A stretch of DNA of 64,000 bases from Saturnia japonica (Eukaryota > Arthropoda > Insecta > Lepidoptera > Saturniidae), in assembly GCA_033032175.1 (NCBI GenBank), contig CM065316.1:4992115-5056114 (forward strand), written 5' to 3'. The notes beneath the pieces were generated by a model that saw only the letters and a program-made list of their open reading frames with translations, was not told where the DNA came from and ran no database searches. Numbering within the stretch: position 1 is the first letter of the stretch; the number at the start of each line of letters is the position of its first letter. The position numbers were made by a program, and so were the translations under genes. Shown here piece by piece: positions 22,766 through 33,702 of this stretch.

Positions 22766-23511
22766 TTAATTTAATTAATTATATACCGCAGATTCGCATG
22801 GAAAACACACTTAACACATTTATGTGACAAATTGAGATTAGTGCTTGTGAACTTCCACCACCTTAGCCTTATATTGGATAGGAACAACTTTGTGTATGGT
22901 TTACTATGCGCCGGTGGACTCGCTGCTTTCTTATGGGCTGGCATGCTACGGGAATACATTTAAAACTTATTTAGATAAAGTTAAATTATTGCAAATAAAA
23001 TTCATGAAACTTTTAGTAAGCAAGAACACAAAAACCCGATGTAAAAAAAAAATATGAAGAGTTATTTCTGGAATTTAGGATTCTGCCAGTCCATCAAAAA
23101 GTAGTCTTATTAACAGCACTCGAATAATTTTACAGTGATGAGTTTAAATACAAATCTGTACACGTAAGACCTCAGAGGGATAATAGAAACATTAAACGAT
23201 TCGAAGTGCCCACGTATAATAATTATTACAGACAAAGGCGTAGAAGTTATTTAATTCCAACTGGTTTTAATAATATACCGTGAGAAATAGAAAGTAATCG
23301 CTTTACAAAAAAAAAAAAAGTTAACCAAGTGTCTTTTACAAGAGTTTTGTATAAATCTTAGTTTAAAATAAAGTAAAAATAAAATGCAATATTAAATAAA
23401 TAATTATGTGATACAGTTTGGCAGAAGTAATATCTAATAACTGTGTTATTTGTGTAACTATGGATAAATTAATTTTTATTTTATTATTATTTAGTTTACT
23501 CATGTTACTTC
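22766..23511 (+). pseudogene. LINE fragment inserted in repeat E
   Basis: Between 22882 and 23115 the plus strand reads VYYAPVDSLLSYGLACYGNT and continues through 'KLLQIKFMKLLVSKN' and 'FLEFRILPVHQKVVLLTALE' to a stop. This resembles the region after the palm domain in Jockey/R1/I-type LINE reverse transcriptases (the 'SLLSYGL..YG' and 'LQ.KF.K' motifs). Further reading beyond the stop gives 'VPTYNNYYRQRRRSYLIPTG'. The catalytic palm motif is not present. The insert ends in an AT-rich 3' tail. Its borders are set by comparison with the uninterrupted family-E copy, accurate to a few bases. Confidence 0.65.
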
Positions 23512-23790
23512 CCTTCTACCAGGAGGCAAGGGCATGTATATGTTAGTTTAGCTCGAATTTTACGGATAGGGAATTAGTCAGATCACGGCAACAGCGAAAG
23601 CCGATGTCCGACCACTTTGGCACCCTTGCGCGCTAGTTGACCACCCATTCGCGGCTGAGTACCACAAGCGCTCGCCCCCAAGCCCGGTAATGCTATAAAA
23701 GCCATCAGCGACTCTGTTATTGGATAGGGCTCCTCAGGCTAACACAAAGGTAAGGTCAGATAAAAAAAATATGAAAATCTATGTCGTGAT

Positions 23791-24027
23791 ACAATACATT
23801 ATGGAGTAAATGTTATGTTTTTTTTTTAATATGTTGGAGCTTAAAATAGCAAAATCGAAATGGTGTATGCATTATCAATAATAAATTCAGGGTGCTTAGC
23901 CAGTTCCCATGACGGATTGGTCAAACACACGTGCTCTATTTAATTTTTTTTATATATTTAGAAATGTAAAATGTACCATGCAATGCTTTTTAGTCGATGC
24001 CTACTAATGATAAGTATATAGTGTAGA
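23791..24027. other. Nothing recognised
   Basis: AT-rich gap between repeat E and the next Helitron. Confidence 0.5.
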
Positions 24028-24546
24028 CTAGCTGTGCCCGTGGCTTCGCTCACGTGGACTACAGAATGCCCGCGCGAATCATGCTCCCCCGCTCCCGGCT
24101 ATTTTAAAAACAAAAATACTTTTTGTGGATGTTCCTTAGAAGATAGATATATATAGTACCTATAAATATGTCGTACACTAATTTGTTATATCTCTTATGG
24201 TTTACTCAGCATAAGCCATTTAAGCACACGAATTGATTCATTATGACCAGTTTTTTTTAAATGTGCGGAACCCTAATTATTTTTCTAAAATAAAAGTAGC
24301 CTAAGTTACTCCCTATATCATCAGCTATATATCAGTGAAAGTCCTGTCAAAATCGGTCCAACCATTTCGGAGATTACCCGGAACAAACAGACAGAGAAAC
24401 AAAAAAACAGAGAGATACACAGACAGACAAAAATTTTAAAAATTGGCTTTTTGTTTTATGTATCGTATATACTTTCATATGCATTTAGTAAAAAACTGTT
24501 ATATTGAAATTACAAACAGACACTTTAATTCTATTAATTGTATAGA
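24028..24546 (-). mobile_element. Non-autonomous Helitron, family A (copy 2)
   Basis: On the minus strand it begins TCTATACAATTAATAG and ends 'gggcacagCTAG' followed by T. The 3' hairpin CGTGAGC-GAA-GCCACG, with one bulged A, stands 7 nt before CTAG, which is the expected Helitron terminator geometry. This is the best-preserved long copy (519 bp). There are no Rep or helicase motifs. Confidence 0.85.
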
Positions 24547-24609
24547 TAATATAAATTTAACTTGATTGAAGTAAGGTATTGTAAGTGGGAACTAACAAAA
24601 GTTACAAAA

Positions 24610-24915
24610 TTTCTTCTAGAAGACAATTTTTAACAAAAATGAAAACCCACTTCGTTGATTTTGACAATTTCCGTGGTGATCTTCGGAGTTGAATGACCAG
24701 TGCCAATGAAATTAAAATGGGATCACAGCCTTGCAGTATCTACCAACTATCCAACAAAAAAAAAAGAATCATTTAAATCGGTTCATAAACAAAGAAGATC
24801 TATATGAAAATGTTATAAGGAGCTATAAGTTTATTTTTCATGGCTGAACATCCATAAAAAATATACATTCAAATTGAGTAGTATACTTCGTATTTTTTTG
24901 AAATCGGTTAACTTG
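24610..24915 (+). repeat. Interspersed repeat, family C (copy 4)
   Basis: Aligns with 166-395, sharing 'aatgccaatgaaattaaaa'-type text, an A-rich tract followed by 'gaatcatttaaatcggttca' and the end 'gaaatcggttaa'. This copy has an extra segment near 24800-24840. It is non-coding. Confidence 0.7.
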
Positions 24916-25214
24916 GTGATAGAGGGTGGCATGATCTAATAGAAACACTAAAATTTATTTTCTTAGTCCTAGTTGTTTTAAAGTTATGATTTTTTTTATG
25001 TTATGTTGAAATTCTCCTTCTATGTACACAAAATTTAAATTACAAATAAAAAGAAAATAAACAAAAAAAATTTTTGTAAAATAAAATATTTTTATTTAAG
25101 GAATTTAAGAAAACATGTATATTTATAATCAAAATGTTATTCTTGCTTAAATATGGGTATAACATAAACATAAAATCTAAAACATATACAAAAATTAATT
25201 GACCAAATATGCAA
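24916..25214. other. AT-rich, nothing recognised
   Basis: Very AT-rich DNA immediately upstream of the transposase remnant. It may be the worn body of that transposon, but no motif is readable. Confidence 0.4.
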
Positions 25215-25495
25215 TGTGATATTGTAATCGATGGATTGGACGCGGAGGTGCTATAACTTGACCACCACGCTCACCTGACCTAAACCCTTTGGATTATTTC
25301 CTATAGGATTACTTTAAAGAAGCCGTCTATGAGAGTAATAATACAAATGAGAGTGTGTTAAGACAAAAACTGAACCTTGTGGCTGAAACTGTAAAAAATA
25401 GTACGCGGGCTCTAAGAAGTCTAAAAAGAAATTATATTAGAAGATGTTGGTTGTGCGTAAGAGTTAGAAGAAGGCATTTTGAGCATTTATTGTAA
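25215..25495 (+). pseudogene. DDE transposase C-terminal remnant (Tc1/mariner-like fold)
   Basis: From 25232 the frame reads WIGRGG, then 'PPRSPDLNPLDYF', and ends 'RHFEHLL' with a stop at 25493-25495. The 'PPRSPDLNPLD' block carries the last acidic catalytic residue of DDE_3-type transposases, and 'FEHLL' is a common C-terminus of this group. Two in-frame stops (TGA and TAG) occur exactly where tryptophan is expected, before PPRSPDL and after DYFL, each explained by a single G-to-A change. The N-terminal DNA-binding and first two catalytic residues are not present. Confidence 0.75.
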
Positions 25496-25887
25496 TAAAA
25501 TGAGCCGCAATAAATACTTTTTCAACAGTAATGTCAAATTAACAATGTTAACATTTGTTTTATTTTAATTGCCGTCGAAAAAATAGTCCGTAATATTGAA
25601 TGATGAATAAAAAAAGTTTTAATTACTTTATACCATACAATTATACCTTATTGGATTCGGTATGAACTGTAGATGTTTTTAAATAAAAGTTCCACAAGGC
25701 TAGCATACAATTTTTTTACACCAGCTACATTACAATATCTATATAATCTATCACCATCATAGCGTTAGTCCATTCCTTACGGGACAACCTGTATACATAT
25801 ATTTGAAAAATATTAGAGCAAACATTCCATAAGTAAATATAAATACATGTTAGCATTCTTTGATAGTTTTTCAATTTTATAAACCAA
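25496..25887. other. Nothing recognised
   Basis: AT-rich segment between the transposase remnant and the next Helitron. The 72-codon minus-strand frame at 25725-25943 overlaps the Helitron end and is not a gene. Confidence 0.45.
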
Positions 25888-26392
25888 CTAGCTGCACCCG
25901 CGACTACGTTCGCGTGAACTAAAGAATGCCGTATATCGACCATCCCGCTCCCGGTTATTTTAAAGACAAAAATGCTAATTGTAGGTGATTCTTAAAAGAT
26001 AGACATATATATACTCTTGCTGACTTTTTGTAGTCTTTTTTAAATATCTACAATTATGTAATATCTTAATTTGTTGTATTTTCTCTTTTAGTTTACTCAG
26101 CGTAAGTCATATAAGTGTCCCAAAATTGTCGTTTTTCCGAGTTTATTTTTATTTGTGCGGAGTCTTAATTATTTTTTCTAAAATATAAGTAGTCTAAGTT
26201 TCTCCTTATAACATCAGCTATCTGCTAGTGCGAAAACCGGTTCAACCGTTTCGAAGATTACTTGGAACAAACAGATAGACAGACATAAAATTTAAAATTT
26301 AATTTAAATTTAAAATTACTAAATTTAAATTTAGTAAAAAGCTGTTATTTTGACATTACAAACAGACACTTCAATTTTATTTAAAATTTATA
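25888..26392 (-). mobile_element. Non-autonomous Helitron, family A (copy 3)
   Basis: The 3' end is CTAG at 25888-25891 on the plus strand. Read on the minus strand its hairpin is CGCGAAC-GTA-GTCGCG, where two stem pairs differ from copy 2 on both sides. The body has the family landmarks 'tttactcagcgtaagtcat', 'acatcagctatctgc' and 'gaagattacttggaacaaac'. The 5' end is worn and lost in an AT-rich palindromic tract near 26290-26340, so the right limit is approximate. Confidence 0.8.
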
Positions 26393-26830
26393 TAATAAAC
26401 TGAATTGTGAATACTTTTGACTCTCTTGTAAGACATATTCTTAGCTAGTTGCACATCCCTAAAATATTTAATTATTATTTACTAAAAGATTTCGATTTAA
26501 AATCAAAAATAATTACGATAAATATTTCTTCTAAAACATTTTACATTTTCAATTATTTATTAAAATGTAATTTCCACAAACAAACTCCACAATTTGATAA
26601 TTTTATCGTGTACATGTAGAGACGAGGGAGTTTCCGCACCCCTTTTCAACCCTTTTGGGGTCCAAACGTTTCTTCTCCTTCTTTACATTTATTTCTTATG
26701 GCCTGTTTCTTCTTCTTAAATTATAAAGCCGAGTGTGGAACAACTAGTTTTGATACTTGACTTTTTAAAATTAATATTACATACATTAACAAATTTATTA
26801 AAATATTCATTATTAAATATTTCTGTTTCT
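26393..26830. other. Mostly AT-rich; small GC-rich patch
   Basis: A GC-richer patch at 26615-26680 contains 'gggagtttccgcacccc' and 'ccttttggggtcc'. The rest is AT-rich with no assignment. Confidence 0.4.
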
Positions 26831-27358
26831 ATTTGTTCCAGTTTATCTCCGAAACAGTTGAACCGATGTTTACGGGACGTTCACTGTCAGATAGCTGATG
26901 TTATAAGAAGTAACCTATGCTACCTTAATTTTAGAAAAAAAAAAAACCGGGTTCAGCACAAATAAACACAGCACAAAAAACTGGTCATGGTGAATCATTT
27001 CGGGCGCTTATTGGCTTATGCTAAGTAAACCATAAGAGATAAATGAAATAATTAGCTACCTACATAATTGTAGACATTAAAAAGATCTACAAAAAAGTCA
27101 GGATGGACATATATCTATCTTCTAAGGATTTATTTATTAAAAAAAGCTCCAACAGCGCGCATATTTTATTTGAGCCATTTTTACAATTCATTGTAAGTCT
27201 AATAATTATATGCGAACCTATTATAGGCCCCCGCTACATTAGGAACAATAAGCATTTTTATCTTTAAAATAAACGGGAGCGGGGGTGATAAAATTCTTGC
27301 GTGTGCCTGATCGATGGCATTCTGTAATCAACGCGAGCATAGCCACAGGCACAACTGG
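26831..27358 (+). mobile_element. Helitron, family A, opposite orientation (copy 4)
   Basis: The plus strand carries the reverse complement of the other family-A copies, for example 'gatagctgatgttataagaagtaac', a 'gcttatgctaagtaaaccataagag' block and 'gggagcgggggtgat'. The 3' end is worn: 'ggcacaaCTGG' stands where CTAG is expected (27355-27358). An extra segment at about 27130-27250 is absent from other copies and may be a small insertion. The left limit is approximate. Confidence 0.7.
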
Positions 27359-27820
27359 TATTACATTATATTATGAACATTAAATTAAGTATAATTTTAT
27401 TATATAAATACCTATAACGTTATATAATTGACTGAATATTTTATTTTATATCACAATAATTTCAACCAGGATTTTTAAAGTGTATACAAATTAAATAGAG
27501 TTGGATCATATTCTGTATATAAATAGTGTATAACAGGAATATATTATTTACATTTTTTAAACTAAGATATTAATGACATTATTATGTTGCATGAGTTTAT
27601 ATTCAAAAGTATGCAACTGGTGTAATTTTATTTATTAATTTATTTTTACTTTATTTTATTTTAAATTCCATTTCAATTAATATTGTCATAGTAAAATTCG
27701 TTCTGTTATATTTCGTTATTTTTTTTATAGTTAAAGCCATGACCAAGACCTGCTACACGTAGTATATTAGCAACCGAAATGATGTTACAAAGGCGCGGAA
27801 CTGGGCTAACACAAGTTTTC
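27359..27820. other. AT-rich, nothing recognised
   Basis: No open frame or repeat match is supported. Confidence 0.5.
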
Positions 27821-28110
27821 TATATTACAGTGCGTACCACCCCGCATCTCCCGCGCCCTCACCGAAAGGGTTGCCAGCCCACCTTTGAAGACGCGCGAGC
27901 TTTTTCTATAATTCCACCGCTCAGTAAGCGATTTAAATTTCTCGCAGTCTCTTATTTCGGGCAAAAAATAATTGTCCGCGCCCGTGAACCGATTTTCGAG
28001 GGTTCCGCTCGTATATTTCACGTTTTTTTTTTCTGTTCGAATGTTTAAGTGACTTATAAATTTGTCTTCGGACGTTTAAACAAATCCTTTTGGCGGGATC
28101 GAGTGATTTT
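27821..28110. other. GC-rich island 27821-28110
   Basis: A sharply GC-rich, CpG-containing segment with 'ctcccgcgccctcaccg', 'gacgcgcgagcttttt' and 'ttgtccgcgcccgtgaacc'. Open frames on both strands (27779-28048 plus, 27806-28021 minus) overlap each other and show no recognisable domain. No second copy exists in the window. It is a candidate single-copy conserved element. Confidence 0.3.
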
Positions 28111-30034
28111 GTCGGGTTTTCTTCTGTTTATTTTTATATTCATTGGCTTAATACGTTTATTTGAATTAATTTGATGAAAATGTCTTCCGTTATGTTCGGT
28201 CAATAACTCATTTGAAATGTTAAAAGCATTGTATTTTCATTAAACATTCTTTTCAAGAACACTTTTCATAGGATAAGGTTTAAACTAAATCATTTTGCCC
28301 AGTTTTATAATGCACTTTCTTATTTAGTAGGTACGTGGACTATAAGCGACCGGGCGTTCTCAAGACAAAGTATATATTATCTGTCACGAATACAAGAGTA
28401 CATTTTGCTAGGTTTCAATCGAACCTTTTAAAGGACAATTTTAGACACAAACGCAGCATCAAATAACTTGTAACTCTAAAAATTGAGTCTAACATAATTT
28501 CATAAAACCTATATAAAACGCCATACAACCATATCACCTTGGTGATAACTCTCGCTTAGTTCGTAGTTAGCTACCACCCAGAAAGTCAAGATCTGCCGTC
28601 AATAACATATCGGAAGGGCAGTCTTCTTTCTTAGTGTTTCACTATTTTTAACTACATCGTTACTATGCGCGTCTTTTTTTGTAAATTCATTTGTGGAATC
28701 TTCAAAAGAAGTGACCAGTATTTACTAAGCGAACGCGCTTCTGCTTCACTTTCTATAAGGTGTGAACGAAGTCAATTATCGAGGATAAATTACAAAAAAT
28801 AAATTGTTCTTGTCGCTTAACAAATTCCGTCTATCCGTAAATCAAGCTAATAGTATATTTAAATTAACTTTCAAATAGCAAATCTCCAAACATGACTGAA
28901 GTCAAGGATGAATCCATTAATATTTTTTTATATATTTTATCCATTTGTGATCATTTTCAAACGCGTTTATCGATTACTGCTATTTTCATTAAATTCCAGT
29001 AGCTTCAAAATGCATCTTTTCATTAGAATACACACGGTCTTATAGTTAATAAAGTCAATTTAATTAACAACGAATCTCCAACAATGGTTCATGCGTCATT
29101 CATGCCCCTAACACAGGTTCGTACTGATTGTGTTAAAAAATAGAAAAATATTTTTGATCGAAACTCCATCGACTGTGTCTTTAGAGTCGTTAAAAAGCAT
29201 TTACTGTAATAGATTAAGCTTATATAAAAAACTTTTTTAACAATCAATATGATAATAGCTTAAACACTTTGGTCTAATAAATGACATAATAATGAAATCC
29301 AAAAAAAAAAATGATTTCTGTAAAATTTCTAAAAAATGCTGTATTCACTGTTCGTACTGACTAAAATTATAGAGACTAAGGTAGTATAGCAGAGACGTGT
29401 TAAGTACGACAATAACATACATATAGTATGTAAAAAAACTCGCCTTAGGAATTCTATGTACTTAGTGGCTTTTGCCGCAGTATTTGAGAAGATGCCTGAT
29501 ATCAACAAATGTCAGCAAAACTTAAATCTAATAAAATAATTATGCCGAAGTAGTCTAAAATAATTCGTCATTAAGCAAAAATTATTTTTATAGTACAGGG
29601 CGATGATTGATAAATTAAACAAAAAGCAAGTTTTGTAAAATTATGTCCCCAGTTTTTATATGTATAATGAGGTGGAATCGCTCATAATTATCTCAATACA
29701 CACGTTCTAATAATGCATTCAAAATTATTTTATAGATTATAAAACCTTTGTTCATAATGTCGTCAAATTCGAATCAAAATTTATTCATAGAAACAATAGT
29801 AGGGGTAAGAGTTTAGATGCGCGATAGAACACGTGTGTCCAAGACAATCGCTCAAGCTCTCGCTGCTTAGAATGGAATTAGTTTTTTTTATAATTACATA
29901 TTTATTAATGTATCGATGCGGTGTATTTCGTATTTTAGAGCAATGTTAGCTCATTGATAAAAGATACCACGTCAAATATTATAAGGAACTTTCAGTGAAA
30001 GAAAACAATACGATGACATCAAAGTGTTTTTAAT
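28111..30034. other. Nothing recognised
   Basis: Nearly 2 kb of AT-rich DNA without repeats of the families seen elsewhere. A GC-moderate patch lies at 28535-28760. No reading frame longer than about 60 codons is present. Confidence 0.45.
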
Positions 30035-30292
30035 TACCATAGTAGCGTGGCAAAGTGACGGAATTGCTTCAGATGGTAAGCACAGTAAAATCCAAAAACA
30101 GTAACCACCAAGAGTTCAACAATCCATCGCCAGTCGCAACTGTCATTCTAGGCTTGCGTAAATAGAAACATGATATGCACCAGCTGATTCCGAAACTGGA
30201 CGCATATAAGTGGATTATTATAACGGGCCTTTTACTATATGTTTTGTAGTCGCGACCCACTTGGGTTCTATAACCCAATTACCACGCAAAGC
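30035..30292. repeat. Interspersed repeat, family R (copy 2)
   Basis: Shares 'ggcaaagtgacgga', 'taagcacagtaaaatccaaa', 'gctgattccgaaactgg' and 'gcgacccacttgggttctat' type blocks with 5622-5990 and 39825-40100. The minus-strand frame at 30069-30278 has no recognisable domain and lies wholly inside the repeat. Confidence 0.5.
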
Positions 30293-31007
30293 CTACCTCG
30301 AAAGTCTGTAGCGAAATATCTTAGGGTCGTTTACGAAAATTACCAAAATGTTGTCAAATATGGAATGGATTTTTAATGGCGGAAAAATATTTCGAACTGC
30401 TTTTGGTATGAAAGGTACCAAATAAATGATAAAAACATAATAAAGGAATTAAAAAACAAATGTGTACTCTTATGTACGCACTTAAGAAGTTAAACTTCTT
30501 TGCGGTAATAAAACAAAAATCAACTGCAAAATATTATCCCACGTCTCAAGAATATGACGAATTAAAGAAGCTAAATTAGTAAAAAGGAAAGAACAATTAA
30601 GACGAATCTAATAACACCCTGTATGCTAAAATGCAGCAAGCCGTTTAAGCTACAGAGCGTGCCAAAGAAATAGAAATACATACTTACATACGCTCGAAAA
30701 ACACAATCATCCTTTTTCGCTGTCAGCTAAATAGTCAGTAAAATGAAGTTAAATTATTCCTTATCATTTATTGCTACCTTCATCATGACGCACTTACGTT
30801 CCGTTATAAGCGCGCAACTCTCTATTTTACCTTCTACTAACGGTGCCAAAAGAAAAAAAGAAAAAAAGAAAAAAATATAAAATTCGTTTCCATATTAAGC
30901 GACCGCAAAGACATGCACGAAGGTAATTAGTCTTTCGCAGTGCGCCTGTCTTTGTCACGTATGCCTGGTACCAATATATGTAGTCTTTATTAAAAGCTAA
31001 GCTATTT
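30293..31007. other. Nothing recognised; (AAAAG) microsatellite
   Basis: An imperfect aaaag/aaaaaag purine tract sits at 30849-30878. The remainder is AT-rich without assignment. Confidence 0.5.
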
Positions 31008-31102
31008 AAGCAATGATGGCTAAGTGGTAGCGTGATGACGCGTCGATCGACGTGAGTTCGAAGTCCTTGAGCCCGAGCTTTGAGAGCCAGTCTTCCACTA
31101 AA
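31008..31102 (+). mobile_element. SINE-2, internally deleted copy with tRNA-like head
   Basis: TGGCTAAGTGG at 31017-31027 is a perfect match to the RNA polymerase III A-box pattern. 'gagttcgaagtcc' at about 31053-31065 resembles a B box. After 'gcccgagcttt' the copy jumps to 'gagagccagtcttccacta', which lies near the 3' end in longer copies (49752-49985 reverse, 56464-56760), so the middle has been deleted. Confidence 0.7.
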
Positions 31103-31470
31103 TGGAAATTGGTCAAGAGGTTTAGACTTACGGAATTTTGATTCAACATGCGCTGGTTTGAGCCCCGCGACATGTATTGATGAAAATTTGTAAATCCGTG
31201 TGTACCTTCACTAAATTGAATCGGTAAAATTGGCAGTCAAGGAAAACATCGCGAGGAAACCTAAACGTTTTTAACTGATCTTGTAATACCATTTTTATTT
31301 TCGACCTGACTATGCTGTTAGCCATAAGAGCCCTGAAGCCGCAGACGACTTTTACAGTTTCATCGGGCTTGAGATTGTAATACCACATTATTTCGGAAAC
31401 TATAGAACTGTAGATTTGAATCGTCAGCCCGTCAACCTTGAATCGGGAAGAGACACCTTTGCTCAATATT
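31103..31470. repeat. Second SINE-like scrap and shared 'S' block
   Basis: At 31150-31260 'ggtttgagccccgcgac' (B-box-like) is followed by 'aaggaaaacatcgcgaggaaacct', a pattern typical of lepidopteran SINEs and related to the block at 45980-46020. At 31318-31372 'gccctgaagccgcagacg' and 'cttttacagtttcatcgggctt' match 61866-61915. The 107-codon minus-strand frame across this region overlaps these repeats and is not called as a gene. Confidence 0.5.
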
Positions 31471-31904
31471 GGGATATATACAAGCGTGTATTATTATATT
31501 ATTATTACTAGATAATATTTAATTAAGATGTAGATTGGAAAAACCGTTTTTTCTTCTTCATGTTTTGGTGGCGCAAGAAGCACTTGGCAGTGTCAATGTT
31601 TTTTAAACCTTCGTAGTATTTTCTAATATTCAAAATGGAGTCTGACAAGATAGTGAATGAGTGAGTGAGTGTGTAGAATGAATGATCTAGGGAGTTTATA
31701 ATGCAATTCACGTATGCATAGTATCAAAGCTGTATCACGCAAAATGCCACCGATATTACTTATTATAGGATCGAAGAACACTGTTTTATGAATTAATATA
31801 AAAACTACAACATAGCAGCTCCGGATTCAATCAAAAACTGTTAAATTTTCATTCACATTGCGTCAAAAGCTTAGTGACAGAATAAAATGAAAACTAAATA
31901 AAAT
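31471..31904. other. Nothing recognised
   Basis: AT-rich, with short tta/tat simple repeats at 31485-31510 and a 'gagtgagtgagtg' tract near 31658. No coding assignment. Confidence 0.45.
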
Positions 31905-32715
31905 ACAAACCGACTTCATTGAAAATCCACATTAGGAGTTTTTGTCGGGATCTCAAACTGTCATGTAGTGGTGTTTGTTTTTATTTATAAACTAGCTGTG
32001 CCTGCGGTTTCGTTCACGTGGACTACAAAATACCTGCGCGAGTCTTGCTCCCCCGCTCCCGACTATTTTAAAGACAAAAGTGCTTATTGTGGGTATTACT
32101 TAGAAGATAGACGTGTACTCTCGCCGACTTTTTTGTAGGTCTTTTTAATGTCTACAATTATTTTCTACATTAATTTGCTATATCTGTTATGGTTTACTCA
32201 GCATAAGCCATTTAAGCACCAGAATTTATTCACCATGACCAGTTTTTGTTTGTTTGTAGGGAACCCTAATTATTTTTCTAAAATAAAAGTAGTCTAAGTT
32301 ACTCCCTATAAAATCAGCTATCTACCAGTGAAAACCCCGTCAAAGTTTGACCAACCGTTTCGAAGATTACCCGGAACAAACAGACAAAAAATTTAAAAAA
32401 AAATTTTTTTGTAGGTGTCATTTACTTTTATTTAGTTAAAAGCTGTTATTTTGATATTACAAACAGACACTTCAATTTTACTAATTGTATAGATTTGTGT
32501 TGTTTGATCCTATATTGTGTAATACATGTGGCATTTTGCGTAATAAACCTTGGTTATTGTGCACAAGTGAAGTGGATTACAACCATGAATTCGGAGATCC
32601 CACAAAAACTCCCTAGAAAATCTAGCAAGCGAGCCAACATCTTGGTAGAATACAGAAATCATCATAGGACAGGACACTATATCCTCTCGATAATGCAGTA
32701 ATGATTTCACTAAAG
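31905..32715 (+). repeat. Repeat family G, interrupted by a Helitron
   Basis: The pieces 31905-31991 and 32494-32715 align with the continuous copy at 43300-43575. Shared text includes 'gtcatgt', 'cctatattgtgtaat', 'tgtggcattttgc', 'aataaa.cttggttattgt', 'aactccct' and 'acaggacactatat'. The reverse frame at 32510-32809 and the forward frame at 32495-32701 are incidental. The family also makes the outer arms of the long inverted repeat at 13440-15345. Confidence 0.75.
31992..32493 (-). mobile_element. Non-autonomous Helitron, family A (copy 5)
   Basis: On the minus strand it begins TCTATACAATTAGTAA and ends 'ggcacagCTAG'. The left flank is '...tttataaa' and the right flank is 'tttgtgttg'. The uninterrupted relative at 43358-43380 reads 'cataaatttgttt', so the insertion is between A and T with nothing duplicated. 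The 3' hairpin is weaker than in copies 2 and 3 because of several substitutions. Confidence 0.9.
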
Positions 32716-33702
32716 AAGATAATGTCAAGTTAGGAAGAAAATTAAGTGATTCTATAAATCTTTGTATGAGGATGGTACCTTTGTATATTATATACCTAAC
32801 CTTTTCCAAAAGCGTACTTACCTCAGGAATAGAATCATAAAAGTCGGTCGTGCAGTTGCTGAAAACAAATCGTGCTTATAAAAAGATACAATCATACTAG
32901 AAGAATGAAGACTCTTTCTTTGTTTGAAGTCCTTAAGACCGATAACCTGTATAAGGTTCAACTACGGGAATATGATATCCACACCTAAATAGCCGCAAAG
33001 TAGCACTTAAAAATAAAATTGTTGCTATTTGATGGTACTCTACCTGATGCTGAACCCAGTACAATCCTAACATAATGGTGACCACTGAGAAATCATAATC
33101 CATCGACGGTTGCCGCTGTCATGCCAACCTGCATAAATTTAACTTAGGAGTGATAATAATAGCCTATTATAACTGGTTTCAAAACTGCGATCCTTTTGTT
33201 ATTGGTTATACATGGCTAGAAGCTGAAGTGACCAGCTAACATCAAGAAATGCATATCTATTTGAAATTTTACGAGTATAGCTTAAAAAAATTAGTGGCTT
33301 CGTAACTGCGGTTGCTACAGCGTGACCAAGCCAACTATACAGCTCAACACGGTAGCATCCATTATGGTACAAACAAATAAATTCTCTAATTCTTACATTT
33401 GCCATACTATGCAGTTGTGGTATAGTCTTCCAGCAACATGTCCCCTACCTCCTATTATATTGGATTCTTCAAAGGAGGTGAGAGGAAGCATTTCAGCAGA
33501 CCGACGTCTCATCGACTACTGTTGTTTAAATTTATGAAACCGACGGTTGCTGTTGTTTGTAAACTGTAAACATAAATTACCATCAGGTAAAATTCTTGTC
33601 AATACAAAAAGTGCAATAATTACAAAAAAAAATCGATCACCGAATCTTAAATTAGTGATAGTTGCCAGAAATTTAACTATATTTACAAATAAACTTGATA
33701 AA
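32716..33702. other. Nothing recognised
   Basis: AT-rich to moderate composition. 'ccatcgacggttgccgctgtcatgcc' at 33101-33126 recalls text at 15438-15455 and 7600-7620, suggesting shared worn repeats. Several short frames here have no family features. Confidence 0.4.

Larger units (their letters stand above)
22495..23790 (+). repeat. Repeat family E (copy 1), split by two insertions
   Basis: The pieces 22495-22513, 22738-22765 and 23512-23790 together match the continuous copy at 56163-56458. Shared text includes 'gaccatatttcagatc', 'agctcgaattttacgg', 'ccactttggcacccttgcgc' and 'cctcaggctaaca'. The first gap is filled by a hAT-type element with its target duplication, the second by a LINE fragment. 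The family ends in an A-rich tract after 'gtcagat', like a retroposed element, but no coding region or pol III box is recognisable. Confidence 0.7.

Noticed and set aside
27779..28048. 89-codon frame in the GC-rich island as a gene
   Set aside because: An overlapping frame is open on the other strand too, no domain is recognisable, and GC-rich DNA yields such frames by chance.
31143..31466. 107-codon minus-strand frame as a gene
   Set aside because: It overlaps a SINE-like scrap and the shared S block, and has no recognisable domain.
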